Shown piece by piece: positions 1 through 13,140 of a stretch of DNA of 64,000 nt. The notes under the pieces were generated by a model. It did no database searches. It worked only from the letters and a program-made list of their open reading frames with translations, and was not told where the DNA came from. Source of the stretch: Anaerolineae bacterium (lineage in GTDB: Bacteria > Chloroflexota > Anaerolineae > Aggregatilineales > Phototrophicaceae); assembly GCA_026645945.1 (NCBI GenBank), contig JAPKMO010000003.1, positions 25,319 to 89,318 on the forward strand, written 5' to 3'. The position numbers and the translations under genes were made by a program. Numbering within the stretch: the stretch's first letter is position 1; every line of letters begins with the position of its first letter.

Positions 1-7
1 ACCTGGG

Positions 8-829
8 TTGAGCGGTACGGGCGATGTGATGGGGCGTTTGACTGCCTGGTTGGTAAACCGTTTTCGCGCCTGGGAACGTCCGGCGAAGATCGGCATGGCG
101 CTGGCATTGGCGCTGCTGGCACTGGCGCTGCTGGCGCTGGTTTTTGGCCCGCCGTCTATCCGCCAGCCGGTATTGATCGGGGTGTTCGGCCTGCTGATTG
201 CGGCGCAGGCGATTTTTATGTGGGCCAACCGGGGGCTGGTGACGCCCTTCACGCGGGCGCAGCGCGCCTACCTGGCCGAAGATTTTGAGGCCGCGCGGGA
301 AACGCTGGAGCGGCTGGAACAGGCCGGTAAAGCTGATGTCCGCGCGCTGACGCTGCTGGGTAATACCTACCGCCAGCTGGGCGACCTGGAAAAAAGTGAA
401 CAGGTCTTGACAAAAGCTCTATCTTTAAGACCTTCAGACCCCTTTCCTCTGTATGGATTCGGGCGTACACTGCTGATAAGAGGGTTTTATGCTGAGGCTG
501 TTGAGGCGATCAACCGGGCGCTGGCATCCGGCGCGCCGCCGGTGGTGTACCTGGATTTGGGGGAAGCCCTGTTCCGGCAGGGACAGGTGGAGGAAACACA
601 GGCTGCACTGCGTGTTTACCGCCAACAGGCAGGCGGCGAACCGCACCGGGTTTTAATGGCCGATTATCTGTTATATCAATTAGGCGCTGAACCACCCCCA
701 TCGCGCGAACGGCTGCAAGCCGGGCTGCCTTTCTGGCAGGAGAACGCCCGGCGTTTTCGGCATACCCCTTACGGCCAGTCGCTTGCCGAAGATGTTCGGC
801 AGATGCAGGCGCTAATCGAGGAGGCATGA
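8..829 (+). CDS. TPR-repeat membrane protein
   Basis: 273 aa ORF; N-terminal TM segments, then TPR-like repeats (LLGNTYRQLGDLEKSEQVLTKALSLRPSDPFPLYGFGRTL). Confidence 0.75.
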   Translation: MSGTGDVMGRLTAWLVNRFRAWERPAKIGMALALALLALALLALVFGPPSIRQPVLIGVFGLLIAAQAIFMWANRGLVTPFTRAQRAYLAEDFEAARETLERLEQAGKADVRALTLLGNTYRQLGDLEKSEQVLTKALSLRPSDPFPLYGFGRTLLIRGFYAEAVEAINRALASGAPPVVYLDLGEALFRQGQVEETQAALRVYRQQAGGEPHRVLMADYLLYQLGAEPPPSRERLQAGLPFWQENARRFRHTPYGQSLAEDVRQMQALIEEA

Positions 830-832
830 CAC

Positions 833-1336
833 ATGCTAGGTCGTGATGGCAACATTTCCATTTTCCGTGTCGCCGTGATCGCTATTATTATCGGCGTGCT
901 GATTATCGTCGGCGGCGCGATTTCGTTTTTTATTGATCGCGCGTCACATCAGGTTCCGCTGGAAATCGAGACGTATCCGGGCGCGGTGTTGTGGGGGCAG
1001 CGCACGCATTCCAACACCTCGCGCACGGTGTTTTACCAGATTCCCGGCGCGACTGCCGACCAGGTAAAAGATTATTACCAGCAGAAAATGTATGAATTTT
1101 ACCCGGACAGCGCGGACAGCGATCTGCGCGAATGTGTACGAAGCCCGCTGGCCGGCAATTTCCTGGAATATGACCAGGGCAAGCCCGGCGTTGTGCCGTT
1201 CCAGTGGAGCTGTATGTTCGACCGTTCAGGTTTTCAGATCACGCAGTCCACGCGGGTGAATATCCAGCCCGGCGTCGAGGCCAACGGTACGGCAGGGATG
1301 GTAGTCGTTGAATACCAACAAACCTGGCAGCCCTAG
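833..1336 (+). CDS. hypothetical membrane-anchored protein
   Basis: 167 aa ORF with one N-terminal TM helix, tightly following the TPR gene. Confidence 0.6.
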   Translation: MLGRDGNISIFRVAVIAIIIGVLIIVGGAISFFIDRASHQVPLEIETYPGAVLWGQRTHSNTSRTVFYQIPGATADQVKDYYQQKMYEFYPDSADSDLRECVRSPLAGNFLEYDQGKPGVVPFQWSCMFDRSGFQITQSTRVNIQPGVEANGTAGMVVVEYQQTWQP

Positions 1337-1838
1337 TTCGGCGGATGATGCCGCTCGACCGGGGCGGCGGTTTTTACCCTGGCAGGTTATTCTGCTGGGC
1401 GGCGCGGCGCTGGCGCTGGCGGTGTTGATCGGGACGCAGGTGATCGGTGTTCTGTACAGCATCATCGCGCCGCCGTCCCCGCCGCTGCCGGAAGGCGCGC
1501 GTTTATTAAGCCATACCGGCTTCGATTACGGCGTGGACGACTGGTTATACGGCACAGACGAACGCGCCTGTACGGTCGCGCGGTTTTACCAGGAGCAGGG
1601 AGGCGTGTGCCGGGTATCGGTTGGCGACTGTGAAGGCGATTCGTCCATGCGGCTGGGACCCGCGCCCGCCGAGCCGCAGAACGTGGCCCGATGTGTGGGA
1701 GAGGTCTATTTTTCGATTTTCGCCATGCGGTGGGAAGTCACCATCGCCAGCGGTTACGAAAAAGACGGCCAGACCCGTTTCAGCCTCTCGCGGGAGGTGT
1801 TCTGGACGGGCAGCATCCCGCCCAGGCCGGAGTTTTGA
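1308..1838 (+). CDS. hypothetical membrane-anchored protein
   Basis: 176 aa ORF with N-terminal TM; overlaps the previous gene by 29 nt, so the start is uncertain. Confidence 0.55.
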   Translation: MNTNKPGSPSSADDAARPGRRFLPWQVILLGGAALALAVLIGTQVIGVLYSIIAPPSPPLPEGARLLSHTGFDYGVDDWLYGTDERACTVARFYQEQGGVCRVSVGDCEGDSSMRLGPAPAEPQNVARCVGEVYFSIFAMRWEVTIASGYEKDGQTRFSLSREVFWTGSIPPRPEF

Positions 1839-2068
1839 CCGTACCCGCGCCGGGATTTGCACCCTACCGAAAACGGCCTGTTTAAGCCATAATATCAACC
1901 AAATTCATCGTTATTCCGAAGCGGACATGATCTGGGCGCGGGAGGTGCTACCGTGATGGCGAAACAAGGCGCGTTCGCCTCGCGGCTGATTGCAGGTTGG
2001 AGACGAATAGCCATCCCTGGGTTTTGATTTTATCTATTCGTATCTAACCGGAACGGAGATACACGACG

Positions 2069-5248
<3,180 letters not shown>

Positions 5249-5462
5249 CTGTATTGGGTAGGACGCGGGCTGATTCGCCCCCGTTTTGTGCATTTTTAAC
5301 GCTTTTGAGAGCAGGATAGGCGGAACAATGGGCGCCTATCCTGTTTGTTTTTGTGGATATTGGCTATATGATTTAGTTATATCTCACAAGGCGCTGCCGG
5401 TTTTACTGCCTTACAATGCTGAGGCGCGGGTTAAACGGGGCGATACTTCTGGAACGGTCAAC

Positions 5463-7103
5463 ATGAGCGAGAACAATACCACGACGCTTCAGGCGCTTTT
5501 ACAGTTTGCGCTGCCGCTGGGGACGACTCTGGTCGCCGGCGCGCCGGACACCACCATCAACTGGGCGGTGACGGTGCGGGCGCAGCCCCCGGCGTTCCCT
5601 GAGCTTTACGGGGGCGAACTGGCGCTGATTTCGATGGATGTTTTAAAAAGCTACGACAGCCGCATTACGCTGGCCGAGGTACTTCAAAGCCTGGCCCAGG
5701 CCGGCGTTCATGCGGTTGCCGCCTGCGGCGATATTTCCGATACGGCAGTGGCCGTCGCCGGCGAAAGCCAGATCGGCCTGCTGGCGCTGCCGGAGGACAG
5801 CAGCCTGACTAAAATCGAGCGGGCCGTAAATACGCTGATTGCCAACTATACGGCGCAGATGACCCAACGCGCCATGGAAATCCAGCGGCAGTTGGCGCGG
5901 CTGGCGGCGGAAAACCGCGACCTGAACAGCCTGCTGCAAATCCTGGCGCGGGCGACGGCCAGGCCGGTAGTTGTGCATGACGACGCCGGGGTGCTGATGG
6001 CGCAGGTTTACCCCAACGTATCTCGCCGCCCCGGTGTCAGCGGGCGGGCGCTGTTACAAAGCCTGCCGTATGGCGCGTTTCAAAGCTGGCTGGAATCCAG
6101 CGCCCCGGACACCGAAGGCGCGATTGTCACCAGCCCGCTCGGCCATACGACGGTGCTGAAGGTCGAAAAGCGCGTGGCGGGTTATCTCTCACTGGTCGGC
6201 AAAAACGAAACGCTGGAGGAATTTGACCGCTTGGTGCTGACTTACGGCGCGGACGTGTGCGCGATTGAACTGGCGAAAAATCGCGCCATCGCCTTCGCGG
6301 TGGAGCAGGCGCGCGGCGACTGGGTGCAGATGTGGTTGAGCGGCACGCCTGCCGATGACGACCTGCTGATGACGCGCGCGCAGCAGGCCGGTTTTGACGT
6401 TAACGGCGGGTATATGGCGGTGGTTTTTCGGGCGGTGACAAAAATGGGCGCGCCGCTGCCGCTGGATTCGCTGATTTCGCTGGTGCGCGACGATATGGCG
6501 CGCCGCTCGATTAACGGCGCGGTGGGGCAGTATGTGGATGTGATCGTGGCGCTGTATCCGGTGGAAAACCCGGCGATGGTCGGGCGGGTGCGCCGCGTGG
6601 TGGAGGAAGTGCGCGACCAGCTTGCCACACGCACGCCCAGCGGCCTGGTCGGGGCGGGCATCAGTCGCCCGGCAGCCGCGCTGCCGGCGCTGCGAGAAGC
6701 CTACCGGGAAGCCAAAGATGCATTAAGCATTGCCAATCAGCTTGGCGACCGGGAAGAAACGACGTTTTACGGCGATCTGAAACTGTTCCAACTGCTGCTG
6801 GCGTTGAAGGAAAAAAACCTGGAACACCTACGCCGCTTTTACCAGGATACGCTGGGGCCGCTGGTGGAACACGATGACCGCAAGCAGGGCGAGCTGATCC
6901 GCACGTTGAACGGGTTTTTTGAGGCCAACGGCAACCTCGCCAAAGCCGCCTCCGATCTGGACGTTCACCGCAATACGCTGGTCTACCGGCTGGAACGAAT
7001 CAGCGAATTGACCGAGATGAACCTGGATGATGCCGATAACCGGCTGATTCTGCATCTGGCGCTCAAAGTGCAGCGCGTTCTGGCGACCGTTATCAGCCGG
7101 TGA
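5463..7103 (+). CDS. PucR-family transcriptional regulator
   Basis: C-terminal PucR HTH (FFEANGNLAKAASDLDVHRNTLVYRLERISELT); start taken at MSENNTTTLQ. Confidence 0.85.
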   Translation: MSENNTTTLQALLQFALPLGTTLVAGAPDTTINWAVTVRAQPPAFPELYGGELALISMDVLKSYDSRITLAEVLQSLAQAGVHAVAACGDISDTAVAVAGESQIGLLALPEDSSLTKIERAVNTLIANYTAQMTQRAMEIQRQLARLAAENRDLNSLLQILARATARPVVVHDDAGVLMAQVYPNVSRRPGVSGRALLQSLPYGAFQSWLESSAPDTEGAIVTSPLGHTTVLKVEKRVAGYLSLVGKNETLEEFDRLVLTYGADVCAIELAKNRAIAFAVEQARGDWVQMWLSGTPADDDLLMTRAQQAGFDVNGGYMAVVFRAVTKMGAPLPLDSLISLVRDDMARRSINGAVGQYVDVIVALYPVENPAMVGRVRRVVEEVRDQLATRTPSGLVGAGISRPAAALPALREAYREAKDALSIANQLGDREETTFYGDLKLFQLLLALKEKNLEHLRRFYQDTLGPLVEHDDRKQGELIRTLNGFFEANGNLAKAASDLDVHRNTLVYRLERISELTEMNLDDADNRLILHLALKVQRVLATVISR

Positions 7104-7189
7104 AATTACGCTCGGCGTGACGAAAGCTGACATTCAACACTTGGCGCGGCCTGATGGCGTGGTTTTAACTGGGGATAACCGCCGAAAAG

Positions 7190-7543
7190 ATGTGCTGGAG
7201 GAGGCGTTCGATGAGTATCCGAAACGTCCCGATGCTGATCTGTGACGGCTGCGGCTCCGTAATTGACATGGATTTTTATATCCGCATCCGGCCCACGCGC
7301 CAGACTGTTGTCCAGAAAGACCCCTGCACTTCTCCCGAACGAGACTTTTGCTGCGAGGCGTGCGCCTCCTGGTGGCACGCGCAGTTCCCCGAAAGCGGGC
7401 CATGGGGGCCGGCCTGGGATGAGCGGGAGTGGTGGTGCGAACGGGTGGGCGACTGCGGTGAACGCGCCCGCGTGCGGACAACACACGATGAAATGCCGCT
7501 GGTGGATGTACGCGCCCATTTTGAAGACCCGGAGTCTTTATAG
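7190..7543 (+). CDS. small Cys-containing hypothetical protein
   Basis: 117 aa; CDGCGS and CCEACASW motifs suggest a zinc ribbon-like fold. Confidence 0.5.
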   Translation: MCWRRRSMSIRNVPMLICDGCGSVIDMDFYIRIRPTRQTVVQKDPCTSPERDFCCEACASWWHAQFPESGPWGPAWDEREWWCERVGDCGERARVRTTHDEMPLVDVRAHFEDPESL

Positions 7544-7554
7544 GTCGGGCGCCA

Positions 7555-7579
7555 GGGGGACGAGGCGCGCCTCGCCCCC
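7555..7579. repeat. palindromic element GGGGGACGAGGCGCGCCTCGCCCCC
   Basis: near-perfect inverted repeat read directly. Confidence 0.7.
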
Positions 7580-7608
7580 AGGGATGATCGTATCAAAATG
7601 ATGTGCAG

Positions 7609-7628
7609 GGACGCGCTGCAGCGTGTCC
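7609..7628. repeat. palindromic element GGACGCGCTGCAGCGTGTCC
   Basis: near-perfect palindrome read directly. Confidence 0.65.
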
Positions 7629-7648
7629 GGCTTCTGCGCGTTTGGCAC

Positions 7649-7674
7649 GGCGGACGGCCAGAAGGCCGCCCCTA
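7649..7674. repeat. inverted repeat GGCGGACGGCCagaaGGCCGCCCCTAC
   Basis: stem-loop with a CCCCTAC end shared with the GTAGGGG...CCCCTAC family seen elsewhere in the window. Confidence 0.6.
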
Positions 7675-7884
7675 CTGTGTGTCTCGAGCCAGCAGGACAA
7701 AACCCATCCCGACATCGTTGAGGTCCTGCGCGCCCTTGCCGCCGCCCGCGCCCAGGAATGACCAGCCATCGCTCAACAATTTGGCGATTTCCCATTCTGC
7801 CTCGGAGCGGCTGAGGACATTTTCGCTTTCGTAGCCGGGGCCGCGTTCGAGGATAAAAACAATGATTTTGACTTCTTTAGTCAT
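7672..7884 (-). CDS. small conserved-like hypothetical protein
   Basis: MTKEVKIIVFILERGPGYESENVLSRSEAEWEIAKLLSDGWSFLGAGGG...; resembles DUF4177-type small proteins. Confidence 0.45.
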   Translation of the reverse strand: MTKEVKIIVFILERGPGYESENVLSRSEAEWEIAKLLSDGWSFLGAGGGKGAQDLNDVGMGFVLLARDTQ

Positions 7885-7973
7885 GCGCTGCTCCTTAGTT
7901 ATGCGGTAGCTCTGCATACCTCATTCATTATATCCGGTTGCGCGCCGCAGGCATGTTAAACCCTGTGGAATCG

Positions 7974-8002
7974 CAGAGGCGAACCCGCCGGATTCGCCTC
8001 TG
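7974..8002. repeat. inverted repeat CAGAGGCGAA(9 nt)TTCGCCTCTG
   Basis: perfect 10 bp arms read directly. Confidence 0.7.
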
Positions 8003-8114
8003 TTCCCCCACGCGCGCCCACAGATGCAGCAGGCGCTGTATGCCGAATGATGGCCTGAATGTAGTTGTAGACCCGCATCAGTGCGTGAACCGACTGAACC
8101 TGCATTCTGGCAGG

Positions 8115-8134
8115 CAGTGGGCTTAAGCCCACTG
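8115..8134. repeat. palindrome CAGTGGGCTTAAGCCCACTG (dispersed family copy)
   Basis: perfect 20 nt palindrome; same sequence at 58805-58824; compensated variant at 38914-38933. Confidence 0.8.
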
Positions 8135-8151
8135 TCGGAGCCGAATGGCGT

Positions 8152-11100
8152 CTAATTTTTGCGGGTCGGCGGCGCGATTTTCACAAAATGCGCCTGTGGA
8201 TGCGCCAGCAGCCCGTAAAGGTGCTGGGCCGCTTCCGGCTGGTTGTTGTTTTCCAACGCCTGGATGTAATACCGCAGCAGTTCGGTCACGTCGGCCACCG
8301 CCTGTTCATCAAGCTGGAAAATATCCACCGTCGCGCCGGCAGCGATGCGCCGCCTGATGGCCTCGATGGTGAGGTTCATCTCCGGCTGCACGCGCTGGTA
8401 GATGACGCCGCCGGACATGCCGGCGCACATCCAGGGGCCGGGGTCGCCCAGGATTAACACGCGGCCAGAGGTCATGTATTCGCAGGCGTAGCCCTTAAGG
8501 TTGGCGCGCGCGCCGATGCCGCCCAGTTCGTCGTGCAGCGGCTCTTTAACTTCGCCGCCGAAGATCACATCCGCGCCGCTCAACCGAATGCAGGCGCGGG
8601 TGTCGGCGTTACCCTGAACGATGAACAGGCCGTCCTGCGCGCCGTAGGCGAAACTTTTGCCGACCGAGCCATCCAGCCGCTGGCCGTTATGGTTCAGCCC
8701 TTTGAGGATGGTCACGCGACCGCCCCGCGCGCCCTTGGCGACACCATCCTGCGCGCCGCCTTCCACCAGCACTTCAATCGGTGCGTCAATGAAGGCGGCT
8801 AACCCGTTGCCGGGGATGGCGGAGTTGCTGAAGGTGAGGTGTACGGCATCCACTAGGTCGGCGTTGGGGAAAGCGCCGCGTTTGAGCGCCCCGGCCAGGT
8901 GCGTGCCGAGCGCGCGATCCATCGCCATCACCTGTTCGTCGTCGTAGGTCAGTTCGGTGTCGCCGCGTTCGGCATGTTCGGCGATGATGGCCGTAAGCTG
9001 CTTGCTGAGGGTATTGCGCGGGCGCGTTAGGCGGCGGCCCACGCCGGGCTGAAGCCGCTGCTTCTGGTTTTGCGGCGCGCGCTGGAGAAGCGGCGTCAGG
9101 TCAACCCGATCGTGCAGGGCGATCTGCTGGAGCAGATCGGCGCGGCCCACCAGGTCTTGCGCGCGGGTGAAGCCCAACTGCGCCGTCCAGTAGCGGATGT
9201 CGTCCGCCAGCATATGAAAGACGTTGCAGATGCCCTGGACGGCGTTTTCGTAATCGCGCGGCTCGAAGTGTTTGATGCCTTTGAGCGCGGCTTCTTCTTT
9301 GGTTTTGATGTGCGTGGTGATGCCGACGTGGCAGGTACCTTCGTGGCACTTACGGCAGATGGTGCAGCCGACCGCCACCATCGCCAGCGTGCCGAAGCCG
9401 ACGCGGTTCGCGCCCAGGCATAACATTTTCACCACATCGCGCCCGCTTTTCATGCCGCCGTCGCACCACAGTTCCACGTTGTCGCGCAGGCCGCTTTCGC
9501 ACAGCGCGCGGTGGGAAAGCCAGACGCCGATTTCCGCCGGCAGGCCGACATGCCGGAGCGAGTGCATCCGCGCCGCGCCCGTGCCGCCTTCGTAGCCGGC
9601 GATGTTGATGATGTCCGCGCCGGCTTTCGCCACGCCGACGGCGATGACGCCCACACCTGGCACAACCGGGATTTTGACCGATACCTTCGCGTTGGGATTG
9701 GCAGTTTTTAGTTCGTCAATGAGCTGCGCCAGGTCTTCAATCGAATACAGGTCGTGGTTGTTGCTGGGGGAGATTAGGTCAATGCCGGGGCGGGTGTGGC
9801 GGGCGGCGGCCACCTGTTCGGTGACTTTATAACCGGGGAGCTGGCCGCCCTCGCCGGGTTTTGCGCCCTGGCCGATTTTGATTTCCAGGTAATGACACGA
9901 GTTTAAAAACGCGATGTTGACGCCAAAACGCCCCGACGCGATCTGGTTGCCCCGGTGTCGGGGGTAGCGTCCCATCACGTCCGGCAGTTCGCCGCCTTCA
10001 CCGTTGATGCAGATGATATTGAGATGGTAGGCCGCCTCGCCATAGGCTTTGTAGGCCAGTTCGCCTTGCGAGCCAAACGACATCGCGCCGATAACCACCG
10101 GCATGGCGTGGTCTTTGATGCGGATGTCCACCCGGTTGGGGTCAGGCGGGTTTTCGACGGTTTTCAGCCCGATGATGTGGCGGGCGGCCACCGGCATGGT
10201 GTTTTCCAGTTCCAGCATATCGCGGGTGTAGTCCTCAAGGGACATTTCGCCCTGGGCGATATCTTCGATTTTTTTCCACATTTTGGGGTACAGCCGGTCG
10301 GCATTAGCGAGTTTGCCGGTTCGTTCCCCGCGCATTTCGGCGGCGCGCTCCTCGGCATCCATCTTCAGCGCCTCCCAGCTTAAGCCGCGCCCTTCCGACC
10401 CGAAATAATTAGGCGTGCCGAGATAAGCGGCCACGCCGGTCGTCAGCCCGATGGAGCTGAACGAATGGCCGTAACCGCGCAGTTCGTGGCAGCCGATGGT
10501 GGAGATGATTTTCTCCAGCCCGGCGCTCATAATCCGCACCATGCCGCTGATCTGGCCGACGATTTGTTCGGAGGTCAAGGACTGGCGCGAGGGGCGGGGC
10601 GCGAGTCCCAGCCCGACAGCGTACATGGCGTAGGGCAGCAGCGCGTTCGCCCCCAATGCCAGGCATAATGCCAGATCGTGCAGGTCGCGCAGCGCGCCGG
10701 AGCGCACCACCAGCCCCACGCACCGCCGCAGATTCGGCTCGTCATCGGCCTGGCGCAGCGCCCGGTCAATCGCGGCAGTCGCCAGCAGGGGGTCCAGCCA
10801 CAGGCGCTGGCCGCTGTAAACGTCGGTGTCGTCCAGCACGATGCACTGGACGCCGCCGCGTACCGCTTCCACCGCCGCGCGCTGCAAGCGGTTGAGGGCT
10901 TCCTCGATGCCTTCGTCCAGCGCTGCGCCTAGGGAAAAGATCGCACGGCGGCTGCCGAACTGCTCCAGCAGGTCTTCGATGGTCATCGTACCCTGGCTGT
11001 CGGCGGCGGCGCGCATATCGTCGCTTTCGCCCAGAATTGGATGCCCGCCGAGCAGCAGGGGGGTCTGTAGCTGGATGAGGATGTCACCATCGGCAGGCGA

Positions 11101-12891
11101 ACGTTCTACCGGCGGGCGCGCTCCCACCAGCACGCGGGTCGAAAACTGCGCGCGTTCGCGTTCCCGGTCAATAGCGGGATTGGTGACGACAGCGACGGTT
11201 TCCTTAAAATAATCGGCCAGGTTCACCCGCGTATGGCTGAGGGCCGCCAGCGGGCCGTCCCATCCCAGTGAGCCGACTTGATCTTTGAACGATTCGGCGA
11301 TGGCTTCTACGTAAGCAACATGAAAACGCTCCCAACCCAATGCCGCCATCGTGGTGGTGTTGAGGGCTGCCGGCTGTTCCTGCCAGGGTAGGGCGGCGGC
11401 TGGCTGCGCTGCCGGCAGCGGTTCGGGCAGCATCTCGGCTACTGCCACCGGAACCGGCTCGGCAGCCGGGGCGGTATGCCCGTTGTGGCGGTAGGCGGGC
11501 GCCGATGGACTGCGAAGGTCGCCAAGCGCCCAGAAGCCGGCGGGCGCATCCGGCGCTTGAATGCCGCGTTCCCGGAAGCGCGCCAGCATGTGGCGCTGGA
11601 TAGCCGGGTAGTCCAGGACTTCGAGCGCGCGGCCGGGCGTGATTCTGACGGCGATTTTTTCGCCCGGCGCGAGCGGTTTGCTGTCCACCGACATCGAGTC
11701 CAGGGTGTAAACACCGCGTTCAGAAGTGGCAAAATATTCTTTTTCGCTTTCGCCAAACCACAGCGGGCGCAGCCCCAACGCATCCACACTGAACACGCAC
11801 AGGTCGCCGAGACGCGCGACGACCGCCGCCGGCCCCTGCGCGAACGGCCCGAACGCCTGGCGAATGTGTTCGTACAGGGCGTGAATTTCTGGCGCATTCT
11901 GGATGAGATCGTGGCCGAATGGTGGGAAGATGTATTCCATCGCCTCAATTAAATCCAGGCCGAAATTCATGCACAGCGCGCGAATCACCCGGTCTACATC
12001 CTGCGAGTCGGAATTGCCGGGGGCGAGATCAATACCGAGCATTCCGGCTTCCAGGCGCATCCGGGAGATGGTGTTAAATTCGCCGTTGTGGCCGATGGCG
12101 TTAAAGGGCTGCGCGCGTTCAAAAATCGGGTTGGTATTGGTGCTGTAGCGGGCATGTCCCAGCGTTACGCTGGAGGCATAATCTGGGTCGCGCAGTTCCG
12201 GGTAGTAACGGCGCAGGATTTCAACCGTCCCCTGCACTTTATAAACGACGCTGTGGGCCGAAAGCGACGGAAAATGCACGCCCAGGCTGCGTTCAAGCTG
12301 CGTTTGCGCGTTAAAGAGGGTTGTTTCCAGCAGGTGGCTCGGCACGTCGCCGTTCATACCGGCGATCTGCCAGAAGGCCGGTTCGTTCTTCTGGGCATTC
12401 GGGCCGAGATCGCCGCGATTGACCTCGCCGGGTTCTTCGACTAGGACATCCAGCCCGGCATCGGCAAGCCGCTGGACGATTTGCTCGACCAGGGCATAAG
12501 CGTTCCCCCGCGCCGCGACCGGAATCATCACATGGCCGACCCAGAAGCTGCGGCTGCTCGCCAGCGAAGCCCGCAGCCCGGCTTTCGCCAGCTTTTTCAT
12601 CCACAACTGGCGCGGGATGTCGGTCATGATTCCCACGCCGTCGCCCTCGCCGTCTACAAAGCCGGTGCGATGCCCCATACGGGTGAGGGCTTCAATGGTG
12701 CGTTTGACGTTGCCATGAGTGGGCTGGCCGCCTTTACGGACGGCGCATATAAGCGCGCAGGCGTCGCGCTCCTGGATGTCAATCGGGTGCAAGCCAGGGG
12801 TAGGGTTAGTACAGTCATTTTCTGGCATAGTCACGTCCCTCGTGAAACCTGGTTTGTCTGGATTCAAAAGACAAAATTCCGAGGATGGCAA
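8152..12891 (-). CDS. gltB: glutamate synthase large subunit-like protein
   Basis: 1579 aa; N-terminal class II amidotransferase region with Cys (RDACALICAV), FMN-domain motifs (PGEGGQLPGYKVT, SPSNNHDLYSIEDL), Fe-S motif CTICRKCHEGTC, C-terminal GXGXG domain. Confidence 0.93.
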   Translation of the reverse strand: MPSSEFCLLNPDKPGFTRDVTMPENDCTNPTPGLHPIDIQERDACALICAVRKGGQPTHGNVKRTIEALTRMGHRTGFVDGEGDGVGIMTDIPRQLWMKKLAKAGLRASLASSRSFWVGHVMIPVAARGNAYALVEQIVQRLADAGLDVLVEEPGEVNRGDLGPNAQKNEPAFWQIAGMNGDVPSHLLETTLFNAQTQLERSLGVHFPSLSAHSVVYKVQGTVEILRRYYPELRDPDYASSVTLGHARYSTNTNPIFERAQPFNAIGHNGEFNTISRMRLEAGMLGIDLAPGNSDSQDVDRVIRALCMNFGLDLIEAMEYIFPPFGHDLIQNAPEIHALYEHIRQAFGPFAQGPAAVVARLGDLCVFSVDALGLRPLWFGESEKEYFATSERGVYTLDSMSVDSKPLAPGEKIAVRITPGRALEVLDYPAIQRHMLARFRERGIQAPDAPAGFWALGDLRSPSAPAYRHNGHTAPAAEPVPVAVAEMLPEPLPAAQPAAALPWQEQPAALNTTTMAALGWERFHVAYVEAIAESFKDQVGSLGWDGPLAALSHTRVNLADYFKETVAVVTNPAIDRERERAQFSTRVLVGARPPVERSPADGDILIQLQTPLLLGGHPILGESDDMRAAADSQGTMTIEDLLEQFGSRRAIFSLGAALDEGIEEALNRLQRAAVEAVRGGVQCIVLDDTDVYSGQRLWLDPLLATAAIDRALRQADDEPNLRRCVGLVVRSGALRDLHDLALCLALGANALLPYAMYAVGLGLAPRPSRQSLTSEQIVGQISGMVRIMSAGLEKIISTIGCHELRGYGHSFSSIGLTTGVAAYLGTPNYFGSEGRGLSWEALKMDAEERAAEMRGERTGKLANADRLYPKMWKKIEDIAQGEMSLEDYTRDMLELENTMPVAARHIIGLKTVENPPDPNRVDIRIKDHAMPVVIGAMSFGSQGELAYKAYGEAAYHLNIICINGEGGELPDVMGRYPRHRGNQIASGRFGVNIAFLNSCHYLEIKIGQGAKPGEGGQLPGYKVTEQVAAARHTRPGIDLISPSNNHDLYSIEDLAQLIDELKTANPNAKVSVKIPVVPGVGVIAVGVAKAGADIINIAGYEGGTGAARMHSLRHVGLPAEIGVWLSHRALCESGLRDNVELWCDGGMKSGRDVVKMLCLGANRVGFGTLAMVAVGCTICRKCHEGTCHVGITTHIKTKEEAALKGIKHFEPRDYENAVQGICNVFHMLADDIRYWTAQLGFTRAQDLVGRADLLQQIALHDRVDLTPLLQRAPQNQKQRLQPGVGRRLTRPRNTLSKQLTAIIAEHAERGDTELTYDDEQVMAMDRALGTHLAGALKRGAFPNADLVDAVHLTFSNSAIPGNGLAAFIDAPIEVLVEGGAQDGVAKGARGGRVTILKGLNHNGQRLDGSVGKSFAYGAQDGLFIVQGNADTRACIRLSGADVIFGGEVKEPLHDELGGIGARANLKGYACEYMTSGRVLILGDPGPWMCAGMSGGVIYQRVQPEMNLTIEAIRRRIAAGATVDIFQLDEQAVADVTELLRYYIQALENNNQPEAAQHLYGLLAHPQAHFVKIAPPTRKN

Positions 12892-13140
12892 TTTAACTGA
12901 TGAATATCATGAATACTACCAAAAGGAAGGTTGTGTATATTGTACAATTTGGCGTCCGGCGCGGTGTGAGGGGTGGAGATGGCTGCCGCCGGCGTGATCT
13001 TTATGGGCGAATCGCCGGGGGAATGACCGAATAAAATTATACGATCTGCCCGAATCCGGCCAGCCGGAACGGTATTACGCTGTTCAAGGGTAAATTACCA
13101 GAAATTACGGGCAAAGGGTTTATGCGCCCTGCACAACAGG

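Noticed and set aside
7550-8150. Structured riboswitch/ncRNA upstream or downstream of gltB
   Set aside because: The hairpins are unrelated simple palindromes located 3' of gltB and resemble dispersed repeat families rather than a known riboswitch
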